From Phoronis ovalis (taxonomy: Eukaryota > Phoronida > Phoronidae), in assembly GCA_028565635.1 (NCBI GenBank), contig JAOXYB010009123.1, positions 1 through 20,004 of the forward strand: DNA of 20,004 nucleotides. The letters run 5' to 3'. Positions within the stretch are counted from its first letter, which is position 1; each line of letters begins with the position of its first letter. The notes below the pieces were generated by a model. It did no database searches and was not told the DNA's origin. It worked only from the letters and a program-made list of their open reading frames with translations. Position numbers and translations under genes: made by a program. Below are positions 1-9,444 of this stretch, in pieces.

Positions 1-540
1 AAAATCAAGAATTTGACATCTTTAACATTAGAGTATATTCTAACAACTGAATGTCATTCAAACTTTTTAATACCACTGCGAACGTAAAACACAGAGCACT
101 CGATTTTCATACTGTTCTTACCGGGTTCTTAAACATTGTCACAGGGCTTTACATTTCGAGGTCAACACGAGTTGTTCTTCTCTAGATTCCGGCATTACTT
201 CGACTTTTTCCGTTCTACACCGTAACAAAGACAGTCAGCGACGGAAAAGGTCGATAAATTCCGAATGGTGAAAGTCGGCGAAGATCTCTCCTTCAGCATA
301 GGGAGAGTTTCGGAAAAAAATACAGTTCGAAAATTACGACCGTAATCGTTGATTTAAGACATAATAAACACGAAATACGACTAATAAATAATTGCAAACA
401 CGCAGCACGACAGGTATGACAAGAACGAGCCATGTTTTATAAAAAAATCTGAGACCAACGAACGGACAATTATATCGACCTGGAACGGTGCACGGACAAA
501 CCCCATTATCCCCTGGTATTTAGTACAGAGAAAGCACAGG
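1..540. other. Unassigned intronic sequence, no gene seen
   Basis: No exon, open frame of note or recognised repeat was found. The stretch around 120-330 is less A+T-rich than the rest and contains several short CG-containing words, but every frame is broken and I found no AG/GT-bounded open segment continuing the downstream gene. It is presumably part of the intron that ends at 3381. Nothing further can be said from the sequence alone. Confidence 0.4.
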
Positions 541-940
541 TTAAAATATAGGTTAGATACAATATTTACCCAGATTATTTCCAATGTGGCTGACTGGTGT
601 TTGTTCCCTAAAGGGTATGTAAAGTGCCCATTTCAGAAAAGACGAAGCTTTAACTGGACAATTCAAAGGTGAATTCACTAAGGTCATAGTTTGGTGGGCA
701 TATTGTGCTAGGTGACATTTTCAAATGACCTGGAGAGGTCAAATGCCAATCTGAATCTTTGGCATTTATTATTTCCTTTATTTACTTTACATATGTAACT
801 CTTAACAAAACAACTGCAGAAATTGCACTGCCCAGATACAAATCAGGTCTACAAACCACAATATGATGTAATCCTACAGATGTAATTGGCATTAGACATG
901 ACAGATGTTTTGTAAAATATTTCTAATCAGTGGTAGCCAA
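541..940 (+). repeat. Degenerate copy of the dispersed GATGGCCGACTGG repeat family
   Basis: This is a diverged single copy of the family that forms arrays at 1085-2960 and 11570-13890. Shared landmarks come in the same order: a core like ccaatgtggctgactgg (581-597), a 'cccatttcagaaaagacgaagc' type block near 628-650, an 'aaggtgaattcactaaggtcatag' type block near 666-690, 'ggtgacatttt' near 710, and 'tcaaatgcc.atctgaatcttt' near 740-760. It ends with a terminal block (about 828-915) that also closes the second array at about 13790-13870 (pattern gatgtRatNggcatNtgacatgacaNat). The common order and shared end indicate a real mobile or satellite-like unit. No coding capacity is visible. Confidence 0.65.
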
Positions 941-1084
941 TATAGATAAACACATAATTCTATTCAAAATTCTCCTTCAAAATTAAAATTGGACTTGGCT
1001 CAGTTAAATTGAGTAACAAGTTTCAAGTATTCAAAAGAGAGAGTAGGCTTAGTACAAACCTCTGCTTTTTATTCCCATCACTAT

Positions 1085-2960
1085 GTAATAGTGAATGGGC
1101 ATATAGTCGTAGGGTATGCGGCGTTGTCGTTGTTGTCGGCGTCTTCATATGTAACCTTTTCTTTGTCTTGCTATAACAGCTTCAGCTTTTGTCAGATCAT
1201 CTTCGTATTTGGTACAGGGTAAGTACAGGTCAAAGCACAGGTCGAATTTTGACCTCGATTACTTCCAACATGGCCGATTGGTGGCCATGTTTGTACCCGA
1301 GAGTGGACCTCACGTTGCACCCATTTTGGGAAACACGAAGCATTGACTTGATGATTCGAAGGTGGATTCACGAAGGCCATGGGATGGTTGGCGTATTAGG
1401 CCATGGGATGGTTGGCGTATTAGGCCAGGTGACATTTCAATATGATCTTGAGAAGTAGGTCAAATTTTGACACGAATCTTTGACAATTTTTGTTGCGCAT
1501 CACACTTTCTTTGTCGCACAATAACTGCTTCAGTTTTTATCCGATCAGCTTTATATTTGGTACAGGATAAATACAGTTCAAAATGCAGATAGTCTGCCAT
1601 TTCAACGTGGATCACTTTCAAGATGGCCGACTGGCAGCCATGTTTGTTCTCGAGATGTTAGCTCGCAAAATATATTTTGTTTTTGTCGGATCATCTTCAT
1701 ATTTGGTACAGGATAAATACAGGTCAAAATGCAGATCGTCTATAATTTCGACATGGGTCACATTCAAGATGGCCGACTGGCCGCCATGTTTATTCTCGAG
1801 ATGTTAGCTCGCAATAATAGCTTTTGTTTTTGTCGGATCATCTTCATATTTGGTACATGGTAAATACTAGTTAAAGTACACGTATGATATAAGTTTGACT
1901 GCGATTACTTCTAACATGGCCGAATGGCAGCCATGTTTGTACGCAAGAGTGCATGTTACATTGCGCCCATTTTGGGAAAGACGAAGCGATGATTGGATGA
2001 TTCAAAAGTGGATTCACGTAGGCCATAGGTTGGTGGGCATATTAGGCCAGGCCACATTTCAAACTGACCTTGAGAAGTAGGTTAAATGCTGAGGTGAATC
2101 TTTGACATTTTTTGTGCGTAACACTTTCTTTGTCGCGCAATAACTGCTTCAGTTTTTGTCCGATAAACTTTATGTTTAGTACAGGGTAAATACAGGCCAA
2201 ATACAGATCGTCTTTAATTTCAATGTGGATCACTTTCAAGATGGCCGACTGGTGGCCATGTTTTTTCCCGATAGTGCACATGACGTTACGCCCATTTTGG
2301 GAAAGACGAAGCGATGATTGGACGATTCGAAGGTGGGGTGTATTAGGCCAGGTGACTTTTCAAAGTGACCTTGAGAAGTAGGTCAAATTCCGATACGAAT
2401 CTTCAACATTTTTCATTTGCGTAGCAATTTTCTTGTCTTGCAATGACTGCTTTAGTTTTTATCATATCAGCTTTATATTAGGTACATGCTAAATACTGGT
2501 CAACGTGCAGATAGGCATGTATTTTGACTTGGATAACTTCCAAGATGGCTGACTGGCAGTCATGTTTGTTCTCGAGATGTTAGCTTGCAATAATAGTTTT
2601 AATTTGTTTTTGTCGAATCATCTTCATATTATTTACAGGGTAAGTACTGGTCAAAGTACACGTTGGATATAAGTTTGACCCTGATTACTTCTAACATGGC
2701 CGACTGGTGGCCATTTCGGGAAAGACCAAGTGATGATTGGACGATTGGAAAGTGGATTCAAGAAGGTCATAGGTTGGTGGGTGTATTAGACCAAGTGACA
2801 TTTCAAATTGACCCTGAGAAGTAGGTCAAATGCTGATATGAATCTTCAACATTTTTTGTTGTGCGTAATACTTTCTTTGTCGCACAATAACTGCTTCTGT
2901 TTTTATCTGATCAGCTTTATATTTGGTACGCCATTTCGGGAAAGACAAAGCAAAACCACC
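1085..2960 (+). repeat. Mosaic tandem array of a dispersed repeat, long and short units
   Basis: At least seven head-to-tail units are seen, each marked by a core of the form AAGATGGCCGACTGGnnGCCATGTTT. Cores begin near 1266, 1617, 1764, 1912, 2237, 2541 and 2691. Spacings are about 351, 147, 148, 325, 304 and 150 bases, so there are two unit lengths. Long units carry a middle block (cccattttgggaaagacgaagc, then a gattcacgaaggccata type block, then cttgagaagtaggtcaaat). Short units lack it and instead run from the core into ctcgagatgttagctcgcaa. Both share the segment cttcagtttttgtccgatca followed by tatttggtacagggtaa. Copies differ at many sites, so the array is old. Short open frames inside it are accidental. 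Confidence 0.85.
1375..1422 (+). repeat. Perfect 24-bp tandem duplication inside one array unit
   Basis: The 24-bp word beginning ggccatgggatggttggcgt occurs twice in succession without a mismatch. It corresponds to the ggccataggttggtgggcatatta block of other array units, which is single there. The identity of the two copies contrasts with the divergence between units, so this is a late local duplication. Confidence 0.9.
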
Positions 2961-3381
2961 TTTTTTCCTTTTAAACCAAAATTTTGAAATTTTCCCTCTA
3001 TTATCAACCTCAAAACTCTTATATATACAAAGATGGCTTTACAACTAAAGAAACTACATCATATGATGGGCATCTGTCTGCACCAGCAGACCTCTTGTTA
3101 AAAAATGTAAAGCAATTGCATTGGAATAGTAAATATTTTGCTAAATGGTCTGAAAATATCCCAAATTGGTCTATTTTTGTTGTGTTTTTAACAACTTTTG
3201 ATCGGGTATTGTCAAACTAATACTCTAAATTATCTTTTTTTGGGTAGAATAGAAATTAAGGAATTGTAAAAACAAATGTAATTTTTTTGGAAGCTGTTAA
3301 GGCACAGTTTTATGAACAGCATATTTTTTCCAGGTAACAATTTATCACTGCTGGCATACAATACCCTTGTAATGTTTTCAG
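2961..3381. other. Intron end upstream of exon 1, nothing recognised
   Basis: The array stops near 2950 and is followed by A+T-rich sequence. An open stretch on the + strand at about 2984-3220 (78 codons) does not resemble the host gene, and no acceptor and donor pair makes it join exon 1 in frame. It may be a transposon relic or chance. The last 20 bases before 3382 form an ordinary pyrimidine-rich acceptor (aatgttttcag). Confidence 0.4.
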
Positions 3382-3564
3382 GTCCCATCTTTTCGTTGTG
3401 AGCTTCGAGTGTCAGGATTAACTCCTAATGATCACTATGTGTTTGCTGTAGCTGCATATACTGCAGATGGCAAGCTGATAGGAGAATCAATAGGTGGAAC
3501 CACTAGACCTATACCAGCCTCACATCCATTGCCTGTACTCATGGTATGGGCATACATTGGCCAG
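3382..3564 (+). CDS. CFAP54: CFAP54-like protein, exon 1 of window (FN3-like end)
   Basis: This 183-bp internal exon has phase 0 at both ends, with acceptor ttttcag before 3382 and donor gtaaat at 3565. It encodes 61 residues starting VPSFRCELRVSGL and ending WAYIGQ. The segment LTPNDHYVFAVAAYTADGKL has the shape of the last strands of a fibronectin type III domain: the L-P-Y 'tyrosine corner', then an alternating hydrophobic strand. The FAVAAY...GKLIGESIG run with a following TTRPI is what I know from CFAP54, the large scaffold of the C1d projection of the ciliary central pair. The start of the FN3-like domain must lie on an upstream exon outside the window. Exon structure is seen directly; the family name comes from memory of the motif, not a search. 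Confidence 0.85.
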
Positions 3565-3745
3565 GTAAATCACATTTTTTGTAAGTTACACTTTGTTAAA
3601 AATACAAATGTTAAAAAGTAAAATAATCAGCACAGTGACCACACATCTATATATGATATATAGCATGAAAAATAAAATTTCATTTAATATCAGAGTGATC
3701 CTTCAAAGAGGACCTCCATTTTTCCTTAGGGTGTCTTTAGATTCC

Positions 3746-4070
3746 GTCAATCAATATGAAAGTGGGTACCCATGTTCCAACATGGCTTTTCAAAATTCTG
3801 CAAAAATACACCCCTAAGGAAGTGGGTTTTTTTTAAAATACACCACTAAGGAAGTAAGTTTTTTTTTAAAATACACCCCTAAGGAAGTGACTTTTGGGAA
3901 AAAAACGCCCCTAAAGAAGTGTCACACCTCAAAAAAAAGACCCCTTTTTGTGATTTTAGCCAAAAAAACAGACCCTAAGCGTATAACGCACGTTACACAA
4001 CGGTGGTTTGAAAAAAATACCCTTTCCCGCGAAATTTTGTTAGAACATGCGTACCCACTTTCATATTGAC
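3746..4070. mobile_element. Small non-autonomous element with about 30-bp terminal inverted repeats
   Basis: The left end (3746-3780) reads caatatgaaagtgggtaccc followed by atgttccaa. The right end (4041-4070) is its reverse complement with about two substitutions. The left copy has a 4-base insertion near its outer edge. The interior holds three to four imperfect direct repeats of acacccctaaggaagtg (about 3805-3920) separated by runs of T or A, and then A-rich sequence. There is no coding capacity, so this looks like a MITE-type or foldback element. A run of ten C follows at 4073-4082. I could not identify a target-site duplication. Confidence 0.7.
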
Positions 4071-4082
4071 TGCCCCCCCCCC

Positions 4083-4499
4083 AAATTAGATTATTTCACC
4101 TCTAATTGTTTCATTTGTATAATATGGGAAGAAACATCATTACCTCTTTGTTTCATTTTGTGTATTTGCAAGTTATGTACATACAAAGCTTTGTTTAATT
4201 AATATGTTTATTGCTTGCTTAGAGAAATTGTCAAAGTTATTTAATGCACAAAAAATTGGTTCGAAATGAAAGTTCATACTAATAAGTTCTACCTTGATAA
4301 TGGTTTTATTCTGAAATTTAGTACTTTTTTTAATTTAGAGAAATGAAATATAGTTGAGAAAACTTTAAATGTAGGATGAATTTTTAAGATTTCAAATTTT
4401 GTACCTGAAAAAATTCAAGATGGCTACCATATTGAGCTCATTCAGTCAAAAAATGTCTCTATAATTTCTTTATCACTCGGCATGTTGGTGGGCCAAACA
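4083..4499. other. A+T-rich intron, no gene seen
   Basis: This is non-coding intron sequence between the small inverted-repeat element and the LINE relic. A word 'ttcaagatggctaccatattgagctc' near 4414-4440 recalls the AAGATGGC core of the dispersed repeat, but none of the other landmarks follow, so I do not call a copy here. Confidence 0.4.
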
Positions 4500-4959
4500 T
4501 CTTTTTAAGCCTTGCTCGCCAAAGAGTAATGAATGTATATAAACAAGAGTGGCACAGTAAACTGATGGATTCCAGTAAGACCTGGTTATATATTACATAC
4601 AAGCATGAATTTGTTTTTGAAAAAAATCTTGATAACATTATTATCCCACGACACCATTACCAGATTCAGACTGGGTTCGCATTCCTTAGAAATTGAAGGT
4701 GGCAGATGGAAAAAAATAAAAATCTTCAACAGACTCGAATATGCACTTTATGCAAGTCAGGAATAGAGGATGAAAAACATTTACTGCTAGGTTGCAAAAT
4801 TTATGAGGCTCTCATAAATGCTTTTTTTTTCCACCAGTGTCACAGTACTGTGAACCCATAACAAACTTTTCTAAATTGATGAGTACCAAACAGTTAAACA
4901 GTCTTGCTGCCTTGCTATATAATGCCTTTAAATTGAGAGAACAAAATTTGTGTAAATAA
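4500..4959 (+). pseudogene. C-terminal relic of a non-LTR retrotransposon ORF2
   Basis: Reading all three + frames recovers a degraded protein end. It starts near RQRVMNVYKQEWHSKL (about 4518-4565) and shifts frame into RFRLGSHSLEIEGGRW (4662-4709). A further shift leads to RICTLCKSGIEDEKHLLLGC (about 4736-4785). The last piece, SKLMSTKQLNSLAALLYNAF (about 4872-4931), runs on to a stop at 4957-4959. The order 'RfRlgsH-lEiE-GRW', then CxxC...HxxxxC, then 'L...Ly.AFkLR' is the tail I know from LINE ORF2 proteins of aquatic animals (L2/CR1-like), where the CxxC/H/C part is a zinc-knuckle-like motif. The endonuclease and reverse-transcriptase parts are absent, as expected of a 5'-truncated insertion. 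At least two frameshifts make it dead. Confidence 0.75.
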
Positions 4960-5889
4960 CAATATAGTATAATGTATATAACAAACTACTTGTATTTTAT
5001 TTAACAATGCTCAAACTATATAGAAGTTGATATATTTGTATTATTTTTTTTAGTAAAAAAGGATTCTGTGATCTTGTAACGTTCTAATTATAATAATTCG
5101 CATTCTTCTTAAATTACCTATCCATATAGTTTCTAGAGGTAGATTTCAGTGGTACTGTGACTTATGTTTCGAAGATGTATTGTAATGTCATTTCTTACCC
5201 TTGTGTACCTGGAAACAAATTGATGGTTATGCATATAATGGATCATGAGCATTCTGATTATTCATATCTGTAACTTTTATATATTATGTAACATATATAT
5301 TATGTAACTGATAGCTAGGCTGTTCAGTGTGAACTAAATAAATATACATACTTCTTCAAACATGCTAATACATAAGGATGACTTAGTAGATACATTTTGT
5401 TTACATATAAAAATACTTCAAATGAACTACAAGATATAAGTATAGGTCACCAAGGAAATTATAAATGCCACTGGTAGGATTGTACATATAAAGAGCATAA
5501 GAAAATTTGGTGTCGATTTTGACAGAAAGTGTAAAAGCTATTCCAAGTTGTGTTCAAAGACATCTGCACTGTATATAATAATTTTATTTTGAATAATAAA
5601 ATAGTTCTGTATCAAATCTATCATAGCTGAAGTTTAAGTTTTGTCTTTCCCCGATTATTAATTCAAGGTGAAGTTGTTGCAGGCTACAGCATTGATACTT
5701 GCAATGAAACTAAAATTATACAGCATTGTATCTTACCAGTTTGACCACTCTAATCTACAGAATTTAAACCTTATCATAATATATGCAATTGGGGTTTATC
5801 AATAAAGTAACTTAAAATCAAGACATAGGAAATCGACCAGTTATGTTTAATGTCTGTTTATTTTAGTAGTTAGTAATTTTAAATTATAG
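4960..5889. other. A+T-rich intron remainder, no gene seen
   Basis: No open reading frame, RNA gene or clear repeat was found. A short direct repeat of atatattatgtaac occurs at about 5279-5306. The section may include 3' untranslated sequence of the LINE relic that ends at 4959, but I see no poly-A or short-repeat tail marking its end. The last bases (ttttaaattatag) form the acceptor of exon 2. Confidence 0.45.
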
Positions 5890-6032
5890 GTGGCATATCA
5901 AGTTGGACTATATCATGTATTGAGTGAGTCTTGTCAGGTTTTGTGGAACCATTTTATTATTGAACCAGCGGAGCCTAATGCAGTAACATTCATTACATCA
6001 GCTACCAGGGATTTCAAACTCACTCTACACAG
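5890..6032 (+). CDS. CFAP54: CFAP54-like protein, exon 2
   Basis: This 143-bp exon enters in phase 0 and leaves with two bases (AG) of a split codon, which exon 3 completes as Arg. The acceptor is aattatag and the donor is gtaagt, a near-consensus site. It encodes 47 complete codons beginning VAYQVGLYHVLSESCQVLW and ending DFKLTLH. The first part is an amphipathic helix pair like a TPR-type repeat (small residues near positions 2 and 6, aromatic residues spaced by a turn). This directly follows the FN3-like end in the previous exon and fits the order of CFAP54. Nothing is broken. Confidence in the exon is high from phase and open frame; the family assignment rests on the whole chain. Confidence 0.8.
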
Positions 6033-6119
6033 GTAAGTGAGAGCCAGTAGATTGCTATTTAAGTTTTGGTGATATCTTGTTAGTGCAATATTGGTCTTTT
6101 GTATTAAGCAGTTTTTGGA

Positions 6120-6560
6120 CAGTAATTGTTATAAGCTACAAATGATTCCTAGGAGCTAGAAAATTTTGTAAGCTACAAATTCATTCCTGAGCTAGACAAG
6201 CACTAGAAACTTCTAGTAGCTTGCAGCTGGCAGATACAAATCGATTCCTAGGAGCTTGAACCTAAACAATTATAAGAGGTACATATATAGATGCTAGACA
6301 TTTGTAGGGGCTAATTGAACTGAGTGTTGATATAGGTCAGAGGTCAGTTAAGTACTAGTAAAAGCATGAAACTGTATCGCGTATCAGCAAATCGTATGAA
6401 CCATGCACAGTACAGTTCTTGCTGGGTCGCCTAACACCTAACTGACCTCTTGCCTACTTTGAAAATTGGTTCGATCTAGCTGCTAGAAAACTCTAGCTGT
6501 GCCCCACAGCTGACAGATCTTAAAACATGGTCTCTAGAATTTCCAGTTTTAGTAAAAAGT
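6120..6560. repeat. CTAG-rich palindromic repeat, copy 1
   Basis: The stretch is dense in ctag and agct words and has internal inverted symmetry. The block agaggtcagttaag at about 6348-6361 is mirrored by ctaactgacctctt at about 6438-6451. Blocks of the type 'gctacaaat.gattcctaggagct' occur twice (near 6136 and 6235) before the centre, and 'gatctagctgctagaaaactctag' follows it. A related, more decayed copy lies at 19000-19270 in another intron, with a shared end of the form tctagaattt then ttttag.aaaaag. It is probably a foldback or MITE-type element without genes. Its edges are approximate. Confidence 0.5.
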
Positions 6561-6828
6561 TACTGGACCGAAAAACAAAGCTCAGCACCCTTGCAAAGAC
6601 AAAACTGATTTTTCTGATATTTACATGAAGAATCGGTTATTGCATAATTATATATAATTGCATAATTTTAATAGTTCATCAAATTATTGCATTTTTTAAG
6701 TAAGACATTTAACTTTGGTAACTACAAAAAGCATGGCAATGAACAATACATGACATGACAATGAAGTCATGTTGATTCAAATTTTAATAATTAAAAATGT
6801 CAGTGTGTGCATTTGTCTCATCTTTTAG

Positions 6829-7132
6829 GTTAAACCGCAAATGTCTCAGTATAACTTCACCTGTTCTTCTACGTCAGTTTCTGGCCAGCATTTTTATAAG
6901 TGTTGAAGCTACAGTTAAAGAAGAATTTCTGTTCTGTGACAAGTTGTGTGATGAGGGCTCATTGTATAATGGTCAGATATTTCGACTAAAGCAATGTGAA
7001 CGAATGCTGGTAGCTCTGGAGCTGGCTGGGTGGTTAAACGAAGCAAACTTAGCACTACAGGCTGTTGTACAGTGCTATGGTCTTCTTGCTCCTATGATGT
7101 ATTACAAGATACCCTCTGTCCCTGTTATTCAG
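6829..7132 (+). CDS. CFAP54: CFAP54-like protein, exon 3
   Basis: This is the longest exon seen (304 bp). Its first base G completes the split Arg codon from exon 2, and 101 full codons follow, ending phase 0 at VPVIQ. The acceptor is cttttag and the donor is gtttgt (weaker at +3). The encoded stretch starts LNRKCLSITSPVLL and includes a helix-rich segment, LKQCERMLVALELAGWLNEA then ALQAVVQCYGLL, in the style of TPR or related alpha-solenoid repeats. Such helices make up most of the CFAP54 scaffold, which holds other C1d subunits (CFAP46, CFAP74, CFAP221 in known systems). The open frame extends a little upstream and downstream of the splice sites, but those extensions are intron; the downstream one is microsatellite translating to repeated His/Tyr/Thr. 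Confidence 0.85.
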
Positions 7133-7164
7133 GTTTGTTATTACTGTTGCATGTGTCGGAGTGT

Positions 7165-7290
7165 GGCGCATATCTACACAAGCATACACATTTATACATG
7201 TCTACACATACATATACTTACATATACATACACAACTATACATACAAACATACACACAGCTTTGCATACATGTACACTTATCTATACACG
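7165..7290 (+). repeat. ACAT/ACAC microsatellite, left part
   Basis: This is imperfect tandem tetra- and hexanucleotide sequence of the type acatacacat, beginning only about 30 bases after the donor of exon 3. A matching tract of the same strand composition resumes at about 8428-8665. The two tracts flank a unique-looking segment with inverted ends (7291-8430), which suggests either that one microsatellite was split by an insertion or that the inserted element carried such repeats at its edges. Confidence 0.8.
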
Positions 7291-8430
7291 TGTAAGATTC
7301 TAATTCGTGTCCGGTCGCTAATTTGTGTCCGGCGTGCGATAATTGCCGAACATTCATACGCTAAAGTATGTCCGTTCTATTTCACATGATTGGAAAGAAA
7401 CGAGCATGAATACTAAACAAATGGATGAACATGCATTCAGTGACATTCCGTGCTGCACAAAACGGGAAAACGATGCAATTCTAGATTTGAGTGTTTTTGA
7501 TTTCCACTACTACCACTAATACATAATAATTGGGTTGCATATGAATTATGTATAATAATATTACCAAATATTAACAGAGGAAAAGTTTTAAGATGCTGTA
7601 TGGTCTGCAATACACCGCGGTGTATGATGAAGCACATTTTTGACACTTGAAAGCAGGGGTCGACCACCAGATTTCGCGACGGACAACGTTAGATTGACAT
7701 TTATGTGCCCGTATGACTACCTGTAATTCTAAGCTAACCCAGCTCAAAATCAGTTTTAATTAATACACATTGCAAATAAATCAATGATAAATGATGCGAA
7801 TCTTTGTTTACGAGTTCGTTCGTTCGTTTTCTTTTCACTTCACATTGTCTTGATCAAAAATACATAGTTATGCTCTGCGCGCAACTACGACAACGAATCG
7901 ATGTCTTCCGAAAGTTTACGAGTATGCAGATTAACAGTCTGAAGGTACGCATGGTTTCTCATGAAACCCAATCAAATTCGTCCCAAAAGGTCATGCCCTC
8001 AACCAACCGTTCAACAACCAATAAGCTACTGTAAAGCGTGTGAATGTAGCGACAGATTAAGCAATCAAATTCCAACAGTACTATTCTTGTGGTGCTCTAT
8101 CTTAAGCTAGGTTGTCAGTTTGGTTATTATTTTAATGTTACATGTTTTAATGTCACAGAAATAGAAGACTCGTGCATCAAGTATGCTATAAAATATTACT
8201 TTTTATTTATGCTTCCTGTAACTACCGGACTACTTGCAGACCACTAAGTGACACAAATTTGTTTTTTGCGATGACAAATCGACCTGGGGAAATTGACGTG
8301 CGATAAACATGAATCAGTGGATGTAGAGTGGACACAAAACAGCGCTGCAATCTGCAGGAATTCGCTTGTAACAGACACAAATTAGTGAACGGACACAAAT
8401 TAGCGACCAGATTGGAGTCTTGCACACGTA
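7291..8430. mobile_element. Candidate DNA element with imperfect inverted ends, lying in a microsatellite
   Basis: A perfect 19-bp inverted match joins ggtcgctaatttgtgtccg (7313-7331) and its reverse complement (8390-8408). Outward, the similarity continues imperfectly: acgtgtaagattctaat on the left against the reverse complement of attggagtcttgcacacgt on the right. The motif taatttgtgtccg is repeated inside both ends: taattcgtgtccgg at 7301-7314, and gacacaaattag again at 8374-8385. Repeated subterminal motifs of this kind are common in DNA transposons. The interior (about 1 kb) has no transposase-like frame in any of six frames, so if it is a transposon it is non-autonomous. No target-site duplication was identified. 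Confidence 0.55.
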
Positions 8431-8665
8431 CACTACATACACCACACTCATACATATCTATATATACGTATAAACTTACACAAATGCTTACATGTGCACA
8501 CATACACGGCTATATGTACATATACACCAAACACAGACACACACATCTAGAAACATACATTCATGCAAACATCTATGCACACACATACATGTATATATAC
8601 ATACCTACACACACGATATTCACACACATGCACACAAACAACACATACAGATATACACACAACGA
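8428..8665 (+). repeat. ACAT/ACAC microsatellite, right part
   Basis: This is a long imperfect tract of acacatac and acatatac units, similar in base order to 7165-7290. It yields long apparent open frames on both strands made of His, Thr, Tyr and Ile, which are artefacts of the repeat. Just after it, 'tagcaaattatgtccgata' (8683-8701) echoes the gctaatttgtgtccg motif of the neighbouring inverted-end element. Confidence 0.85.
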
Positions 8666-8827
8666 GATGAGAACACGTTTCTAGCAAATTATGTCCGATA
8701 AAAGTTCAAAGCCCAAAAATGTCCAATTTTTTTTGCAATGCCAGTCTTTTTTCTAAAATGTTTGTTAAAATGAAAAACATTTACCCATTCCTGTTACTTT
8801 GTCATGATTATGACTTTGTATCTATAG

Positions 8828-8950
8828 GTATTACTGCGTTGCCATGCGGTACTTCAAGAAATACCTGCCAACCTACATCAACGACGCATGGAAAAAACTA
8901 ACGAAAGCTTACATCACATGTGTGCATGTTTATGCTATCATATTTCTAAG
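8828..8950 (+). CDS. CFAP54: CFAP54-like protein, exon 4
   Basis: This 123-bp exon (41 codons) has phase 0 at both ends, with acceptor tttgtatctatag and donor gtaaac. It encodes VLLRCHAVLQEIPANLHQRR and then MEKTNESLHHMCACLCYHISK. The length divides by three, so skipping it would not shift the frame. The predicted chain is helical and Cys/His-rich, but the Cys spacing does not make a recognisable zinc motif. On either side the frame joins without a stop to exon 3 (...SVPVIQ) and exon 5 (VLRTWNQR...). I do not recognise the exon alone; the assignment rests on frame continuity in the gene. Confidence 0.75.
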
Positions 8951-9440
8951 GTAAACGCTTGCAAGTAATATATTCATACTGGACAAAATTTCTTGAGCAA
9001 GATAATTTTAGCTTGAGCAATCAAGTTTGTCAAAAAATAATAGTCAACAGTTTTATGAATCTCTTGTTTGGAGCATTGTAAAATTGCCAACAAAAATCTT
9101 TTGTTTATAAGTTTTATATTAATTTGTTATCATAAGAAATAAATGTTCGGTATTTATATAAAGTTTTGCTACATAATGTTAATTGGAATATTTCATTGAC
9201 CTACAAAATATATGATTGTGTATATTTTTGATATTTTCAAAATCCATTTTCTTTGACCCAAAAAATAGTGCTTGGTTTATTTCTATGGTATACATTCATG
9301 GAGCAAAATATTTGGGTAAGGTATAAAATTGACATTGACCTATATTTATGTATATATCACTTTATGGATTTCCTCTAAAATTACATTTTTCTCCTAATGC
9401 AATATACTTTTTATACTAAATAGTCATCTTTGACTGTTTT
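8951..9440. other. A+T-rich intron, no gene seen
   Basis: This is very A+T-rich non-coding sequence after exon 4, with no open frame or repeat I can name. It ends where the degenerate dispersed-repeat copy begins near 9445. Confidence 0.45.
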
Positions 9441-9444
9441 GTGA

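Noticed and set aside
1189-2281. Several 60-90 codon open frames inside the first repeat array
   Set aside because: Similar frames recur because the units recur. They are broken differently in each unit and match no protein I know.
2984-3220. 78-codon + strand open frame as a possible upstream exon
   Set aside because: No acceptor and donor pair gives a phase-0 join to exon 1, and the residues do not look like the missing front of an FN3 domain.
7030-7389. Long + strand open frame rich in His, Thr and Tyr
   Set aside because: It is an off-frame shadow of exon 3 followed by translated ACAT microsatellite. No real protein is supported.
8222-8701. Open frames on both strands around the right microsatellite
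   Set aside because: Their length comes from the stop-poor ACAC/ACAT repeat, and the residue composition simply mirrors the repeat.
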